A DNA stretch of 64,000 bases, taken from assembly GCA_024138015.1 (NCBI GenBank), contig JAMXBB010000002.1, positions 6,861,995 through 6,925,994 of the forward strand. The letters run 5' to 3'. Below are positions 33,570-46,970 of the stretch, one piece after another. The DNA comes from Lumnitzera littorea (taxonomy: Eukaryota > Streptophyta > Magnoliopsida > Myrtales > Combretaceae). Below the pieces are notes generated by a model. It saw only the letters and a program-made list of their open reading frames with translations. It was not told the origin of the DNA and did not search any database. The position numbers and the translations under genes are program-made. Each line of letters opens with the position of its first letter. The stretch's first letter is position 1.

Positions 33570-36529
33570 CTGAGAGTTGGGATATTAAATTGGAATAACC
33601 ACGACAAGACATGCTATAAGATTTTTTTTTTTTTTGAAAATATAAATGTAGAGAGAGATTGTGAAATGACAATACTCTTTTATCAATTAAGAGATAAAAA
33701 TAAAAATAAGTGCACCTTAATTTTTGCTATACATACATGCATATACACTACTCATGTTCATCTTTTGTTATCCTTTCATTAGATCTATTTTTCATTCTTA
33801 TATTTGAAAATTTTTATAGTTGAAGCATAGATTATCAAATATATAATGTGTTTTTCTTTTAATCTTTCATTTTTTTAGCTATTGTGGTTTATTGCAAACA
33901 ACAATCACAAACAAGTGAGTTATATTCCTTTATAGTTTATCAATTATGTGTATTTGTAGCTCACATATCTAGCAATTTTATAGTGGAAAAATGTCCATTG
34001 GAACTTAGTTGTTCAATACATTGTCATAGTTACCTACGCATAAAATATATCTAGTATGGTATCATGTATTTTATCTATACACCATCTTTGTTAGCTTTGG
34101 GAATTTTTGCTACAATGGGCATAATTTGGTTTGATTCTATAACTTTCGAGGGAGAAAGATGAATTTATAACTTATCTGAATGGTTTTTCACACCCACTTT
34201 CAATGAGATATTATCTTTTGTATGTACTACCCAAACTAGTTGGAATGACAATATATGATAAGATTTAATTTTTGCATGAACTTCAATTATGGGAGAGAAG
34301 AATAGTTTACAGCTTAAAAGTTGGTATATCATTGGCAATTTCTACACCAACTTCGACAATATAGGAAATTGTTAAAAAAATCAAAACATTTAAGAATTTT
34401 TTAAAAGTTAGTATTTCTTTCTCTAATGTTGTAAAATGGAAGACATGAGGATCAAATCTTTTTAACTTTTCGCAAGTGACAACGGATTTTTTTTTTTAAT
34501 ATCTTCATATACCATTTTTCTTATAAATAGCCGATAACTATATCAATAGCTATTGTTTCGTAGGGACTAGTAATCTATGTATTAAGATTCCAATAGATTT
34601 AAGTTAATCATTGAATCTTGTTTGTTAAGCAATATCTTTTAATTATAAAATTTCACTTCATGCAAGGTATCAAATATAAAATGTTAGTTTTTGGAGAATC
34701 ATATATATATATATATATATCCCTTATTAAACTAGATTAAACCTCATGTACATTTGGCAATTTAAAATAAAAAAAACCTCACCTATGAACTCCCTAGGAG
34801 TCGGTTTGGATAATAAAATGAAGAATCCTTTAAATCAAAAGCAAAACAACTATTTATCTTTGACTTTGGCAAAAGTATTTTTAACTTTTGACATCTATAA
34901 AGGACATGGATATTATCAACACCAAAATTCTTATATTAAACAGAATGGTTCAATGATATTAATACGTTATATACTTCAATAAAATAATAAGTAAATATTA
35001 ATAAAATTATAACAAGTAAAAATATAAATCTATTATTTATTAGTGGTCATAAAATTATTATTTGTCATATATCACCCAATTTGACATTGTCAACTATCAT
35101 CATTGAAAACTAGATTTCCCCAACATAAAAGTTAAAGACTATATGCAAACTACGAATACAAGAATTCAAATCCTAAACATTGATTAGCCACCATATTTTT
35201 ATATGTTTGTAGTCCTAGTTGCTATTTATAAGACTGGTCCCTTAAAAATGAGGTGATGGTATTAAGTTTTGGTGGAAAGAAAATAGATTTGAACTAAAAC
35301 TAATCAAAATTGCAATAGTTTTACTATCTTTTTTCCTTAAATTGTTTAGATAAGCTTTAATCACATTATGACTCCTTGAATTATCAGTGGGCTTCATAAG
35401 AGGTGATTACTAAAGGCAAAATTGCAACATCTAGTTTTAGTTGATACATAATCATCATTGATGCAATTTATGATTCCATAAGCATCTCATGTCATCAAAA
35501 TAAGATGAATAAATTATATATCTAATGATTTTGTCACATCACATAGTTTTACAAAGTGAATTTTTTTCTTTTTTAGTATATCTCAATATGAAAATTTTTA
35601 GAAGGGAATAATTATTTATTCATTCCTATATGTCTTACATTTAAATATAAAAGTGTTTTTTTTTTGTTTTCTTTTCTTTTCCCTTTTTTCTTTTACCAAA
35701 ATCACTCCTCTAATTTAAAAATCCTAATAATTCAATTTTTGCCTAATATTCGTCTAACTAAACATGCCAAAAATTGAAGTAAAAGCAAACAAATTGTCTT
35801 CGTATAAAATCAAATTTACATTTACACATATTATGTTTGTGTAATTTTAAAAGTATTCACCATATAAAATCTTTAATCTTTACAAATTCATTTTTGTTGC
35901 CAATTTGCAATATATTAGCCAAAATAAGGAATTATCAAAAAATATTCCCCAAATAATGTGAAAATTTTTGAAAAATCATAAAATTTCATACGAAATGCAT
36001 TAATTAGTAGAATAATGGCAATCATCTTTGCTTAATTTTTTTTCCCAACTTTTACAAATATCATTTGCAATAAGACATTTAAAGAAAATAGGAAAAATAT
36101 ATGTTAAATTAGTTTGTTAGTTATTCTTCATGAGGAATAATTTCATAAATAATTGAGAAGTTTCATAAAAGGATTTAATAAATTAAAATTTTAAGAATGA
36201 TGATGTTTGAAAGTTTTGTGTAAATTTTTTCTCTTTTTTAAGTTTTTAGTCATCTTATTTGAATTATGTGGTTGAACTTTTTGATGCACCTCTTTTTACG
36301 ATTTTTATTTGTAAATAGATGGTAGAAAATAGTACCATAGCTTAATATGAAGTAGAATGTCGAAGAGGATGTGACACTATACCTATGACCATTTCTCTGG
36401 GGAGCATGTTGAAGGAGTTAAGGGGTTTTCGACATTTGGCAACTTAATTCGTTTGAGAATCTGATGGTTGCATCTAACATCCTTATCTTATCGCTTAAAC
36501 AATTTTTGGCACCCACTATGGATGGTTGA
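33570..36529. other. Intergenic AT-rich sequence left of the Tat-like element
   Basis: No gene recognised. Includes an (AT)n microsatellite at about 34,699-34,720 and several homopolymer runs. At 36,503-36,520 TTTTTGGCACCCACTATG resembles the TGGCGCCCACCGTGGGG primer binding site of other gypsy elements, directly before the 5' LTR, so an older LTR element may end there. Confidence 0.45.
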
Positions 36530-39145
36530 TGTAGATATCCCATTTTTGTTCCCTTTTTATTTTTTTAGAATTTTTAGGTTATGGTAAAGGGTTCTAATTT
36601 AGGAAAAAAAAAAAAAAAGAAATTTAGAAAAAATTGAAAAAGATAGAAAATTTAGAAAAAATAGAAATATTAAAAAAGTATAGAAAATAGAAAATCTAAG
36701 AAATTACAAAAAAAAAAAGAAAATTAAATAATAATAAAATGGTTTTTTAGATAGTTTAATAGAATATAATTTCTTTTTTTCTTTTAATTTAGTCTTAGTT
36801 TTTAGAGCTTAAAATAATAAATAGGAATTTTTAGGCTTAAGCTTAGATGTAAATTTAGCTTAAACTAATCTAGTTCATATATGCAATTTGATTGCATTTG
36901 TGGATAAGGCATAAGCCAATATCCTGATGGAAAAACCATATATATAAATAGAGCAGACCCGCGTTTGATCCTTAAGGACAAGCATTTAGCACCTTTTCTT
37001 TTTTTTTTTTCCTTGAATTGGACACATATTGGCCTACTACTTGGTGATACATTCTCTTTCCATCTCTTTCTCCCTGTTTCCTTCATTTTCTCACGTAATA
37101 TTTACCTAACTAGCCTACTTCAATTCCATTTTTGATCCAATTGTTTTCATGATTTCACTAAATTAATGGTGAAATTGCAAAGTACACTTAGAATACTGCA
37201 CAATGAATCCAAAAACACGCTTCAATTCATTCATTAATGGGGTTAGAAAATGATTTGAAAATTCAAAAAAAGCTTAAGTGCCTCCTTTTGAATATCCATG
37301 ATTTGTGCTATTTAATGAATACTGAAGCTTCCATTTGACCTTTTTTGGTAAAAGCGAACCTCTTGGACTCGGTTTTGACTAACATTCAACTCCAACTCGC
37401 GTCTAATTTGGAAATCAAATCATAGGTCATCCTCCCTCATTCAATTTCAGTTGATGGACAATTAATGAGTTGCCATCTTTAATTCGAGCTCCCAAACTAT
37501 AAAAGGAGCTCGAATGAATAGCAGAGGGGAGCCAACTCTCGTGATTGAAAACTCTCTCACTCACAAACTCATTCATAATCTCATACATACTCTCTCTCTA
37601 ACCTATAGTCACAACCTTTCTCTAACTTAAAGTCACACTTGAAGCTAATCAAGCAAAGCTAATTAAACGACCAACATCATGAAGCCCCAAGCTTTTTAAT
37701 ATGACCCCCTTCACTTGGCACCATGACCACTAGTGCCCTCTATTGCCAAACGCTAACCGTCGTGGCTCTACTATCCAGAACACCACTTTCGACCAAGAAT
37801 TAATGCTACGGTTGAACTTGTGACATCTAAAAAACAAGAACCCAATACCCTATTCAACTTCAGTAGCCACCACCTATGCTATCCACAACCATCACTTACC
37901 ACCCAACATTGACCAAACCCAAAACGACCACTATCGGCCTTGGCACTTCCCCTCCCCTAACCCATTATTTCCAATAAAGTGTGCATAATAATAAAGTCCC
38001 CCTCTTAAAACACCTTCGAAAACCCCTACAACCACCCAGGCAACCATTGCTCCTTCCTCTTGTGCATGACTCGGATTCGACTTGATCGAATACCTAAAAT
38101 TTGACTTACATAGCACTCCTGACCCAACAACAACTTGCTCTAATTGACTCCCTTATTTGCATCCTCGGTCCGACCTTCTTCTATTTTGGATTTGCTTTAT
38201 TATTATTATTTATTTATTCCATGTACATGTAAATGAAAACAAAAAAAAAAAAAAGAAAAAAGAAAAAAAAAAAGAAAGAAGAGAAGAGTAGGGAGTTTAG
38301 TTTATTTTTATTTAGTTGTTTCTTTGGTAAAAACACAAAAAAAAAAAAGAATGGAAATAAAATGAAATGAGAAAAAGGTAAAGTAGCAATAAAACCATTT
38401 TACAACTTAGAAAGTCATTTTTCAAAAATAAAAATAAAATAAAATCAACTTTTTTTCAAAATTAAGGCCTTCTAGAATTTTCAAAAATAAAAAATAAATA
38501 ACAAACTAAATATAGGACCCTTTAGAAATTTTCTTTAAATAAATCAACATTACTAAAGAGATGTAAATTTGGCCACTTTTCAAATTAAAACAAACCAACC
38601 CATTAAGATTTTCCAAAAGAACTATGTATATTTGATTTCGAATAATGGATACATAAACACCTATGGGGTGAGAGTAAAAAATAAAAAGTTTTTTTTTAGT
38701 TTTTCTACTATTATTTAGTTTAAAATTTCTCCATTTTAATAGGGTCCAGTTCGTTAAATTAATAATTGAGTCTCATTTTATATGATAGTTTTTAAATAAG
38801 GTGATTTTAGAAATTAAATTTAAAATTGGAAAGTTGATAGTACCCATAAGGGTTCAAAGAATTCAAACCCCAAACTCGATTTTCTGATTCCTAAAACCGT
38901 TTATAAATTTGGTTTTATTGAAAAAGATCAATAGTTAAATTATAACCAAATCACGTAATTAGTTATAATTTAACTCTTTTTCCTGACTCTGGTTGAGTGA
39001 CAACTCTAAAACATTTTTAAAATATAAAAAAACTAGTTTTCTTTAAACCCTAGTCGATGGTCATCATTAAATAGATAAGGTTTGATATTAACAGTTTAAA
39101 CAAAACTAATTTATAAAAAAACCAGGAGAAAAACTACGCTCAACA
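36530..39145 (+). repeat. 5' LTR of the first Tat-like element
   Basis: Begins TGTAGATATCCC and ends GCTCAACA. Colinear with 49,226-51,867. A sampled 210-bp stretch around the TATA box looked roughly 85-88% identical by eye. Many differences are C/T or G/A transitions. It includes a C-rich leader region at about 37,690-38,160. Confidence 0.88.
37498..37505 (+). promoter_or_regulatory. TATA box of the Tat-like 5' LTR
   Basis: TATAAAAG in AAACTATAAAAGGAGCTC; the same box is kept in the 3' LTR at 50,219-50,226. Confidence 0.65.
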
Positions 39146-39168
39146 GCTTAGGAACTCCATTGGGAACG
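39146..39168 (+). promoter_or_regulatory. Primer binding site of the first Tat-like element
   Basis: GCTTAGGAACTCCATTGGGA directly after the LTR is a mutated form of the TGGCGACTCCACTGGGGAC-type site used by Tat-lineage elements. The related site in the second element (GTTTGGCTACTCTACT at 57,754) supports the reading. Confidence 0.6.
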
Positions 39169-39741
39169 TCAAGAGGCTTAGTCATCCAACTTTCTAAATT
39201 TAGAATTAATTTCTTTAAATCACCTTAATGAATGTGATTTATTTATTAATTATTTTTGCACTAACCCTTTTTTGCAAGGATAAACTTGTTTGAGCTTTTT
39301 TTTTTTTAGAGGAATTTTACTTTTTTGCACTATAAATGCATAATAGACACAATCAAGCTTAAGCTGTCTTAGGACCATAAGACGAAGAGCCATTATGTAA
39401 GTTCTGAGTGTAATGGGGAACCACCGCTTTAGGCCGATTAGGCTACTCCACTAAAACTTCGATATGATCAAGGAATCATTTTTTTTTTTATAAACATATG
39501 AGGTCAAAGGGTTTAAAAACTTATAGAACCTACCCTACTTACATATATTTTTCAAGGATGGTGAATAGCTAACAAAGCGGTATTGTTATAAAAGAGAAGG
39601 ACAAAAAAAAAATGACAAACTTGGAGTTTCTTTCCCTGAATATTTCCTAAAATTTATGTCTATAGGAAATCTTTTGTAATTTCTTTTTTATGTAAATATT
39701 CTTCCCTTTGTAATTTATGTTTTCTTTGTAATCTTTTAGAA

Positions 39742-41215
39742 ATGGCCAACTCATCCAATGCTAAGGTCTTTGCCAAAGAGATTCACATCTACAAGCCCAC
39801 AAACTTAAAGCCCATACTCAATCAATGGTTTCAAGCCTTCAACCCAAGAGAACATGGTTCTATCATTAATAAGATTAGACTTATACTCTCACTATCCAAG
39901 GTAAATGTTAACATTACGTTAGTAAGGGCCTTGGTACATTTCTAGGAGCCTAAAGAAGTCGCATTCCATTTTATGCCACACCTAATTAGCCTAACTTTGG
40001 AAGAATACACCTAATTATTTCAAGCCCCTCTCTCGGATGAAATATACATTCTAAAGCTCAACTTCAACCCAGCCAACATTTTTTCTAAATTCTTGAGAAT
40101 CCGTAAGTTTGAGATAAATGAAGCCATAAATGATTGCAACAAGTATGCTATCAAGATATGGGATCTAACACATTGGTTCCAAACCAAACTTAGCTCCAAC
40201 AAACGGGCTCTATTTCTTAGTAATTGGAGGGGGAACTGAATCAAGGCCTATATATTAACAATATTTGCTACCATCTTATTTCCAAGCAGATCTTTTCTTA
40301 TACATTTTAGGATGGTAGAATTAATGGCTTAGTTTTGGGAAGAGAAGTCTTATATTCCTACCCTACTTACTGAACAAATAAGGAACCTTAATTTCCTTAA
40401 GAAAAGAGGCTATGGAAATCTCAGGTCAAGCATGGCATTGTTAATGGTATGGTTCGTCAGCACATCAAATGCTTCAAGTTAGACTTGATAAAGGGTGCAT
40501 TCATCAATAAAATTGATCTTATTGACTCTTTTATTGATAAAATCATACAAGATTTTCGGGTTGAAGACATACTATAGACCACTAGATGGAATAATTACCT
40601 TAAGGTTGTATTGGTTTGTAAAAGTTATCATGCCATACCATTGATCAGAATAAGTTGGTGTACAGGCTATTATCTAAACAACATGGGAAGGCAATTTGGA
40701 GGCATTCGAGACATAGTTCACAGGCCTTCATTGGAGCCATTTACTCTTAACCTTAAAGAGCCTTACTCCACATATAAGGTATCTAAACTTCGTAAGATCA
40801 AGGCTTCATAGGACAGTAGGACCATAAGCCCTAACATTGATTTAAGCAAATTCATAGGAGAAGTAAACAAACACCGAGTCATCAAAGAGTACTTATAAGA
40901 TCAACTTCATAAGGCAGGTACGGTATAGTATCGAGCATCAGAGGTCCTTCAACCTTCTCCCATGAATCTGAGCTCTAAAATGGTGACCTATATGGACTAG
41001 GTAAAAGCTCGTGTGGAAGTCATCTATGATGAAAAAGACATGTGGGTAAAGATTGTATGCCTTGGAGCACCAGTTGAAGATGGCTTAGAAAAGAATCCAA
41101 GAATTTGAGGAGACAACCGAGCATGGTCAAAAGAAGGGTAAAATAGTGGCTGTTGAACCTAGTAACTAGAAGAAGAAAATTTCATTTGGCCCCCAAAAGA
41201 AAAGAAGATTAGTCT
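39742..41215 (+). pseudogene. ORF1 upstream of gag, DUF7745-like
   Basis: Starts with an ATG at 39,742 (MANSSNAKVFAKEIHIYKPT). Later blocks are ISLTLEEYT-LFQAPLSDE, KAYILTIFATILFPSRSF, IPTLLTEQIRNLNFLKKRGY, then a second open stretch (40,611-40,811) with CKSYHAIPLIRISWCTGYYL. The LTLEEY...LFP...PTLL order recalls the plant DUF7745 proteins that I know as uncharacterised proteins tied to retroelements; this match is from memory and unchecked. Ogre-type elements have an ORF1 of unknown function at this place. About ten stops. A matching remnant is present in the second element at 58.4-58.6 kb. Confidence 0.6.
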
Positions 41216-41289
41216 AGATGAATTTTTATTTTTAATGTCATAGAACTCCAAGAGTTGAGAAATAATAAATAAACTTGCTGTTTTGTTAG

Positions 41290-42062
41290 TTAATTGCCGA
41301 TCCCCTCCTTTTCATCCTTGTAGCATACTTGCATTTCATTCATTTATTTCAATTCCATTAAAATATTCATATGTTGACTTGTTGAGAAGTGATCTAAAAC
41401 CAGGTTACCAAGATAGCTCCCAAACATCAAACCTTCCAAAGAAGTCCTGTCTGAACCCGCTCTCAAACCTGAATGGCTAACCAAGGAAACGACGACAACA
41501 ACCCCAACAATAATAGTGTCAACCCTAAAGTTGTTGACCCCACTGAGTTGAGGTTCCATTCTTTGGAACAAACAATGGGGAAGATTGCTAATTAATTGAG
41601 CTTCCTTACTAATAGCATTGCCTTGGTCAAGTCCACAACTCCATCAAATGAAGAAAATTTCAACCTTCAATATGGAAAGAATGNCTTTTCATCTGTATGG
41701 CACACTTTACTTTATTCATTTATTTGAGTTCCATATCTTCAAAAATTAAAATACATGTGCTAACTTGTTGAAAAGTAATCTTAAATCAAGTCACCAAGAT
41801 AGCTCCTAAGCGTTAAACCTTCTAGAGAAGTTTTATCCAAACCTGCTCAAAAACCAAAATGGCCAGCCAAGGAAACGATAACATCAACATCAACAACAGC
41901 AATGTCAACCTCAAAATTATTGATCTTACCGAGCTAAGGTTCCGTTCTTTGGAACGAATAGTAGGAAAGATTAGAAATCAACTAAGCTTTTTTGCTAACA
42001 GCATTGCCTTACTCAAGTCTATAGCTCCATCAAATGAAGAAAACTTCAAAGTTTGATATGGA
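41290..42062 (+). repeat. Tandem duplication of the gag start region
   Basis: About 41,306-41,680 recurs at about 41,686-42,062 (roughly 380 bp), diverged by perhaps 20% by eye. Each copy includes the gag start: MANQGNDDNNPNNN at 41,473 and MASQGNDNININNSNVN at 41,859, each running to TPSNEENF / APSNEENF. A single N at 41,684 lies exactly at the junction. Confidence 0.75.
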
Positions 42063-43280
42063 AAAGAATGTTAAAGCCTCACCCCTTGAAGTAAAAGAAG
42101 CCTATCCTAAAATTAACTAAGCTTTTGAATCCTTTGAGACAGAAGGAGTCTATCTAAAAGTCAACTCGACTTTCAAGCCAAATGCTTACTCATTTCCAAG
42201 CAACCCAAAGCTTGAAGTTGATCAGGATAAATTGAAAGAGCTTAAGAGGTGATTAACCCAACATATTACTGAGAAGATGAAAATGCTCGAAGGGTATGAC
42301 GGATTTGAGTAGGTTGGTACAATGGACTTCTCTTCTTATGACTATGGAAGCTTCTTAGAGAAATTTAAAGTACCCTACTTTGAGAAGTACAATGAAATTG
42401 GGTGCCCTAGCTACACACTAGGTTGTATGTTCGAAAGATGGGAAAATATGTGCAATATGACTAGCTCATTGTCTAAACTTTTTAGGACAGCCTAACTAGC
42501 CCTGCTTTGACTTAGTGTGCCCAATTGGATCTAAATTAGGTAAATACATGCGAGAAGCTAACTAGGGCATTTTATGACCAATATAAGTTCAATGTCGAAG
42601 TGGCATCGACTATGATAGATTTGGTTGCCCTGAGGAAGAGTCATAATGAATCTTTTAAAGAATATGCCTAAAGGTAGAGGTCCTTACCTATAAGGGTGTC
42701 TAACCACATGATCGAGAAAGAGCTGATTTTAGCTTTTATCAACACTCTCAAGAAACCCTACTTCTCTCACCTAATCAATAAGCCTCTTCTAGTTTTGTAA
42801 AGGTAATAGTAGCAGGATGTCAAATTGAAAGTGATGTCTACTCCAACAAATTACAAGAACCATTAGATAAAAGACCACCTTCTACTAAACCCACTACTAG
42901 CAAGCTTAGAGAAGCTACTGTCGGCATGGTTAATTCAAATACTAGGCCTAACACTCGGGTCTCTTTCAGGGCACATTCTTTATCGGCTCAATAGTAGTTC
43001 AGAAGCTAACCGCAAATCAATAGGGCCCCAAGGCAATTCACCAAAACACCTATCCCTCTTAGTTAGGTGCTCGAAAAGCTAAGGAGGGATAATCTGCTCC
43101 ACTCTAAGCCTCGTAATGAAAGGTACATGCCAAGAGTTTTTTATCTTAATGCAAAGTGTCAATATCATCTGAGGTAAGTGGGTCATTCAACAGATTCGTG
43201 CTAGAGATTAAGAGATAAAATTTAAGATTTAATCAACGAAAGTACAGTCTAACTAGATTTCGTAGAGGCTCCAATTCCAA
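41859..43280 (+). pseudogene. Gypsy (Tat-type) gag relic
   Basis: Blocks ALT-CAQLDLN, LTRAFYDQYKFNVEVASTMI, NESFKEYA-RWRSLPIRV and KELILAFINTLKKPYFSHLI form the retrotransposon gag domain (about 42,500-42,780). The KCQYH...VGHSTDSC.RLRDKIQDLIN block at about 43,155-43,235 replaces the usual zinc knuckle, as in Tat elements. Stops in most blocks. Confidence 0.8.
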
Positions 43281-43499
43281 ACATCAACAATAACCTCTTG
43301 CCTAACCATAAGCTCAGCATCAAAATGATATTTGACGACTCAAATCCTGCCATTAACATGATTAGTTCCAATTGAGAGCCCAGGGTCTATAGATTCTATA
43401 AACAAGGGGAAAAGCAAATTCCACAGACTAAAAGGTACACCTTCCATATGTTTTTAGCCTTTGAAAATTATAAAACTGCCCCTCTCAACTATCAGGCAG

Positions 43500-44270
43500 T
43501 AAATTAAGGGTAATTGAGCTCACTTGTAGAAGGGATTACCCACTCTAGTAGAATTTACAACCTAAAGGAGAACCTGAAAAAGAAAATTGTGTTGGAAAGG
43601 CTAAACAATAAATCGATCGAATATAAAGAAGGATTGTCTGCCTTCACCAAAATAATCAAGTCTAGTGAGTATAAAACAATGGATCAACTCGCTAAGACTC
43701 TAGTATAAATATCTCTCATGAGTTTATTGATGGCGTCGAAATTGCATTGGGAAGCTTTATTCATTATTTTGAGGGAAGTCAAAGTCCCTCGTGAAATGAT
43801 AGTTAAAAGAATAGGGTATGTCACCAACTTTATCCTTACCATAGATTAGATTTCTTTCTTTGCTGAGGAACTGGGCGAAGAAGGTAACTAATACACCAAG
43901 CCTCTCTTCATAATAGTAAGGGTGAATAACATCATTACAACAAGAGTCCTCATCGATAACAGATCATCATTAAATGTCTGCCCTTTTGCTACCCTGGATC
44001 TATTAAGCATTAACACGACCGCAATCAAGCCAAATTCGATAACAATCAAGGCTTTTGATAGGTTTAGAAGGGAAATTATAAGAGAGATCAACCTATCGAT
44101 TGATATTAGCCCATAGACTTTCAACATCCGATTCTAAGTCTTAGACATCTTAAGGACCTTCAACCTGTTATTAGGAAGACCTTGGATACATTCAGCAAGG
44201 GTTATACCTTCAAGCCTGCATTTAAAGGTTAAGTTTATCTCAAATGGTTAGGTCATAACGATTCTGGGTG
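43500..44270 (+). pseudogene. Gypsy aspartic protease relic
   Basis: FIIVRVNNIITTRVLIDNRS then SLNVCPFATLDLL: the retropepsin site is normally LIDNGSSLNV, so the catalytic Gly is Arg here. Followed by NLLLGRPWIHSARVIPSSLH, the conserved LGRPW(I/L)H block. A linker ORF with HSSRIYNLKENLKKK and SSEYKTMDQLAKT lies upstream (43,514-43,708). Confidence 0.8.
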
Positions 44271-45059
44271 ACCAAGATTACGAAATATATAAAGAAACGG
44301 CCATACCCTACATTGGTATTGAGGAGTAGGAGGACTTTAGGCTCTAAATATTTGAAGAAGTGTGTATGGTTACCAATTGAAACAAAGGTGAGAGGCCCAA
44401 TTTTAAAGAAGGTCAGGTCGGTACCTATAGTCTTGGTTATGTCCCAACTCTAGTAGATAAGCTACGAAATATGCAAGTGAGGGGAAAAGGAGGTGACAAA
44501 TTGTATCACATATCGATAACCTTCCTACCATTGTCAAAAAGTTTCATTCGAATTGATGTCCAGACTTCAAAGCTTGCCAAAGAAGATACCTCTAGCAGGA
44601 ATAAAATAGCTGGCCTGTTCTATATGTCCCAACACTTGAATAATTGGTTCTTTATCTCTATAAATAAGAATAAGTCTTCTCCAGGGTAAATGATGAATCA
44701 CATTTAGTATTTATAGAGTTTTATAATAATTATCTTCATTCTACAATATTGTACTCAAAAGAATTTCTTCTAAATAAAAATCACTCTTTCTTCTCTTCAC
44801 TCATTCCTTACCTACACTCTTTCCTTTACATGCTTTTTGCCCAAATCTAATGCTTTGAATAAAGGCCATGGATGCCTTGTGCAGATAGGTGATGAAAAAA
44901 TTTATATCACTTCCAGCCCTCTTGGGTTAGTCATTCAGAGTGATGTCAATGACCATAGTGACGTGCAAGAAAACTGATAAAGACATGAAATGAATAGAAT
45001 TTCCATTGATAAGCCAATTGAAACAGTTAATGTTGGAATTGATGACAACCCCAAAGTAT

Positions 45060-46018
45060 TGAAAATTGGAGGGAATTTGAAAGAAGAACAAGAGGTAGAA
45101 ATGATTGTAATACTAGCTAAATACTAAGATGTGTTTGCCTGGTCTTATGATGATATGCCCGAGTTAGATCCATTAATCATGGTTCATTGTCTACCCACAA
45201 GAGAAGATATCAAACCCAAAAAGCAGAAGGTAAGAAGGCTGCAATCAAACGTCTTGTTGAAAATTAAGGAGGAAGTCAAAAAGTTAATGGAGGTCGGTTT
45301 CATCAATGTATATGATTATCCTGAGTGGGTAGCTAACATTGTGCTAGTAACGAAGAAGAACGAAAAATTCAAAGTATGCATGGATTTTTGAGACCTTAAC
45401 CAAGCAACCCCTAAAGATAATTTCCCCATGCCCCATATTGACGTCTTGGTTGATAACATAGTCAAAAACCATCTTTTCTCATTCATGGATGGGTTCTCTA
45501 GATATAATCATATTCAAATGTTCAAAGAAGATAAAGCTAAGATGACATTTATCATAATTTGGGGCACATTTTGCTATAAAGTAATGCCTTTTAAACTCAA
45601 AAATGCCAGAACGGCTTATCAAAGAGCCATTGTTGCAATCTTTCATGACATGATGCATAAAGAAGTTGAAGTATATGTTGATGATATGATTACAAAGTCC
45701 AAGGAAGGAGAAAATCATGTGGATAATTTGAGGAGATTGTTTGATAGGTTGAGAAAATTCTAATTGAAGCTCAACCTAGAGAAATATACCTTCAAAGTGA
45801 CTTTAGGGAAATTATTGGGTTTCATAATTAACCAAAGGGGCATTGAAGTAGACCCTGATAAAGTCAAAGCAATAGTTGACTTACCCCCTCCACATACACT
45901 CAAAGAAATTAGAGGCTTGTTAGGCCATTTGAACTACATAGCCCGATTCATATCTCAACTCATAGACAAATGTTGTCTCTTGTTTAAGTTTTTGAAAAAG
46001 GACGCCAAGATAAATTAG
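45060..46018 (+). pseudogene. Gypsy reverse transcriptase relic
   Basis: FAWSYDDMPELDPLIMVH, VKKLMEVGFINVYDYPEWVA, NEKFKVCMDF-DLNQATPKD, FSFMDGFSRYNHIQM, YKVMPFKLKNARTAYQRA, then the catalytic YVDD within VEVYVDDMITKSK (YVDD at 45,674-45,685), and LRRLFDRLRKF-LKLNLEKY. The RNase H transition GFIINQRGIEVDPDKVKAI follows. Three long open stretches (45,131-45,391, 45,428-45,763, 45,764-46,018) are separated by single stops, so this is the best-preserved part of the element. Confidence 0.9.
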
Positions 46019-46450
46019 GATGAAGAATGCGAGTGAGCCTTCATAATGATCAAGGAGTACCTCATGAACCCGCCAATTTTGGTAGCTCATAAATTTAGGA
46101 AGCCCTTATTTCTATACTTGACAATATTAGCAGAATCCATAGAGTGTATGCTCGACCAAAAAGGCAAGGAAGGAAAAGAATGGGCTGTATATTACTTAAG
46201 TAAGAAATTTACTGAAGGAGATTAGAAATATTCAAAAATTGAAAAAACCTATTGTGCTTTAGTCTGGGTAATGTATCAGCTTAGATAATACATACTTTAT
46301 TACGAAGTTAAATTGTTGATTTAACATGATCCCCTAAAATACTTGTCAAACAAACCGACCCTAATTGGCAGAATCTGAAAGTGGTAAATGTTACTACTAG
46401 AGTTTGATATTATGTACGTGAATTGAAATTCTGTCAAGGGGCAAGCTCTA
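46019..46450 (+). pseudogene. First RNase H of the gypsy element
   Basis: WAVYYLSKKFTEGD-KYSKIE, TYCALVWVMYQLR-Y and HDPLKYLSNKPTLIGRI match the gypsy RNase H/tether region directly after RT. Several stops. Confidence 0.75.
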
Positions 46451-46559
46451 GCAAATCAGTTAGTAAAGAATCCCTTTGATAATACCCTCCAAGAGGTACA
46501 AGTCAATTTTCTTGATGAAGATATCTTAGCAGTTGAAGAAAGTTCTAATAAAGGAGAAG

Positions 46560-46970
46560 ATGATCAACTACTGAAATGGAAGATGTTCTTCAATGGGGCA
46601 GCTAACGTATCTAAGTGTGGAATTGGGATAATACTGATATCCCCTGAAGTTACGTAGTACCCCATGGTTGTAAGGCTTGTTTTTCTATATACCAATAATA
46701 TCGCTGAATATAAAGCATGCATTATGGGACTCAAAATGGCCCTAGATAAAGACATTCAAGAATTAGAAGTGTATGGGGACTCTTCACTTATTATCGGCCA
46801 AGCTCATGGAGAATATAAGATGAAAGATACTAAACTAGTACCTTATCATCAGCACTTAACTAAATTGAGAGAGAAATTCAAAGAATTCACTTTCAATCAC
46901 ATACCGAGGACTTAAAATCAATTTGCTGATGCATTAGCCACTTTAGTAGCTATGATCTAAATATTTGATG
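46560..46970 (+). pseudogene. Second (archaeal-like) RNase H
   Basis: WKMFFNGAANVSKCGIGIIL begins the domain; NNIAEYKACIMGLKMALDKD holds the catalytic Glu, and LEVYGDSSLIIGQAHGEYKM the catalytic Asp. The end reads FNHIPRT-NQFADALATLVAM. Tat-lineage elements are known to carry an extra RNase H after the first. The first Asp of the usual FDGA motif is Asn here (FNGA). Confidence 0.8.
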
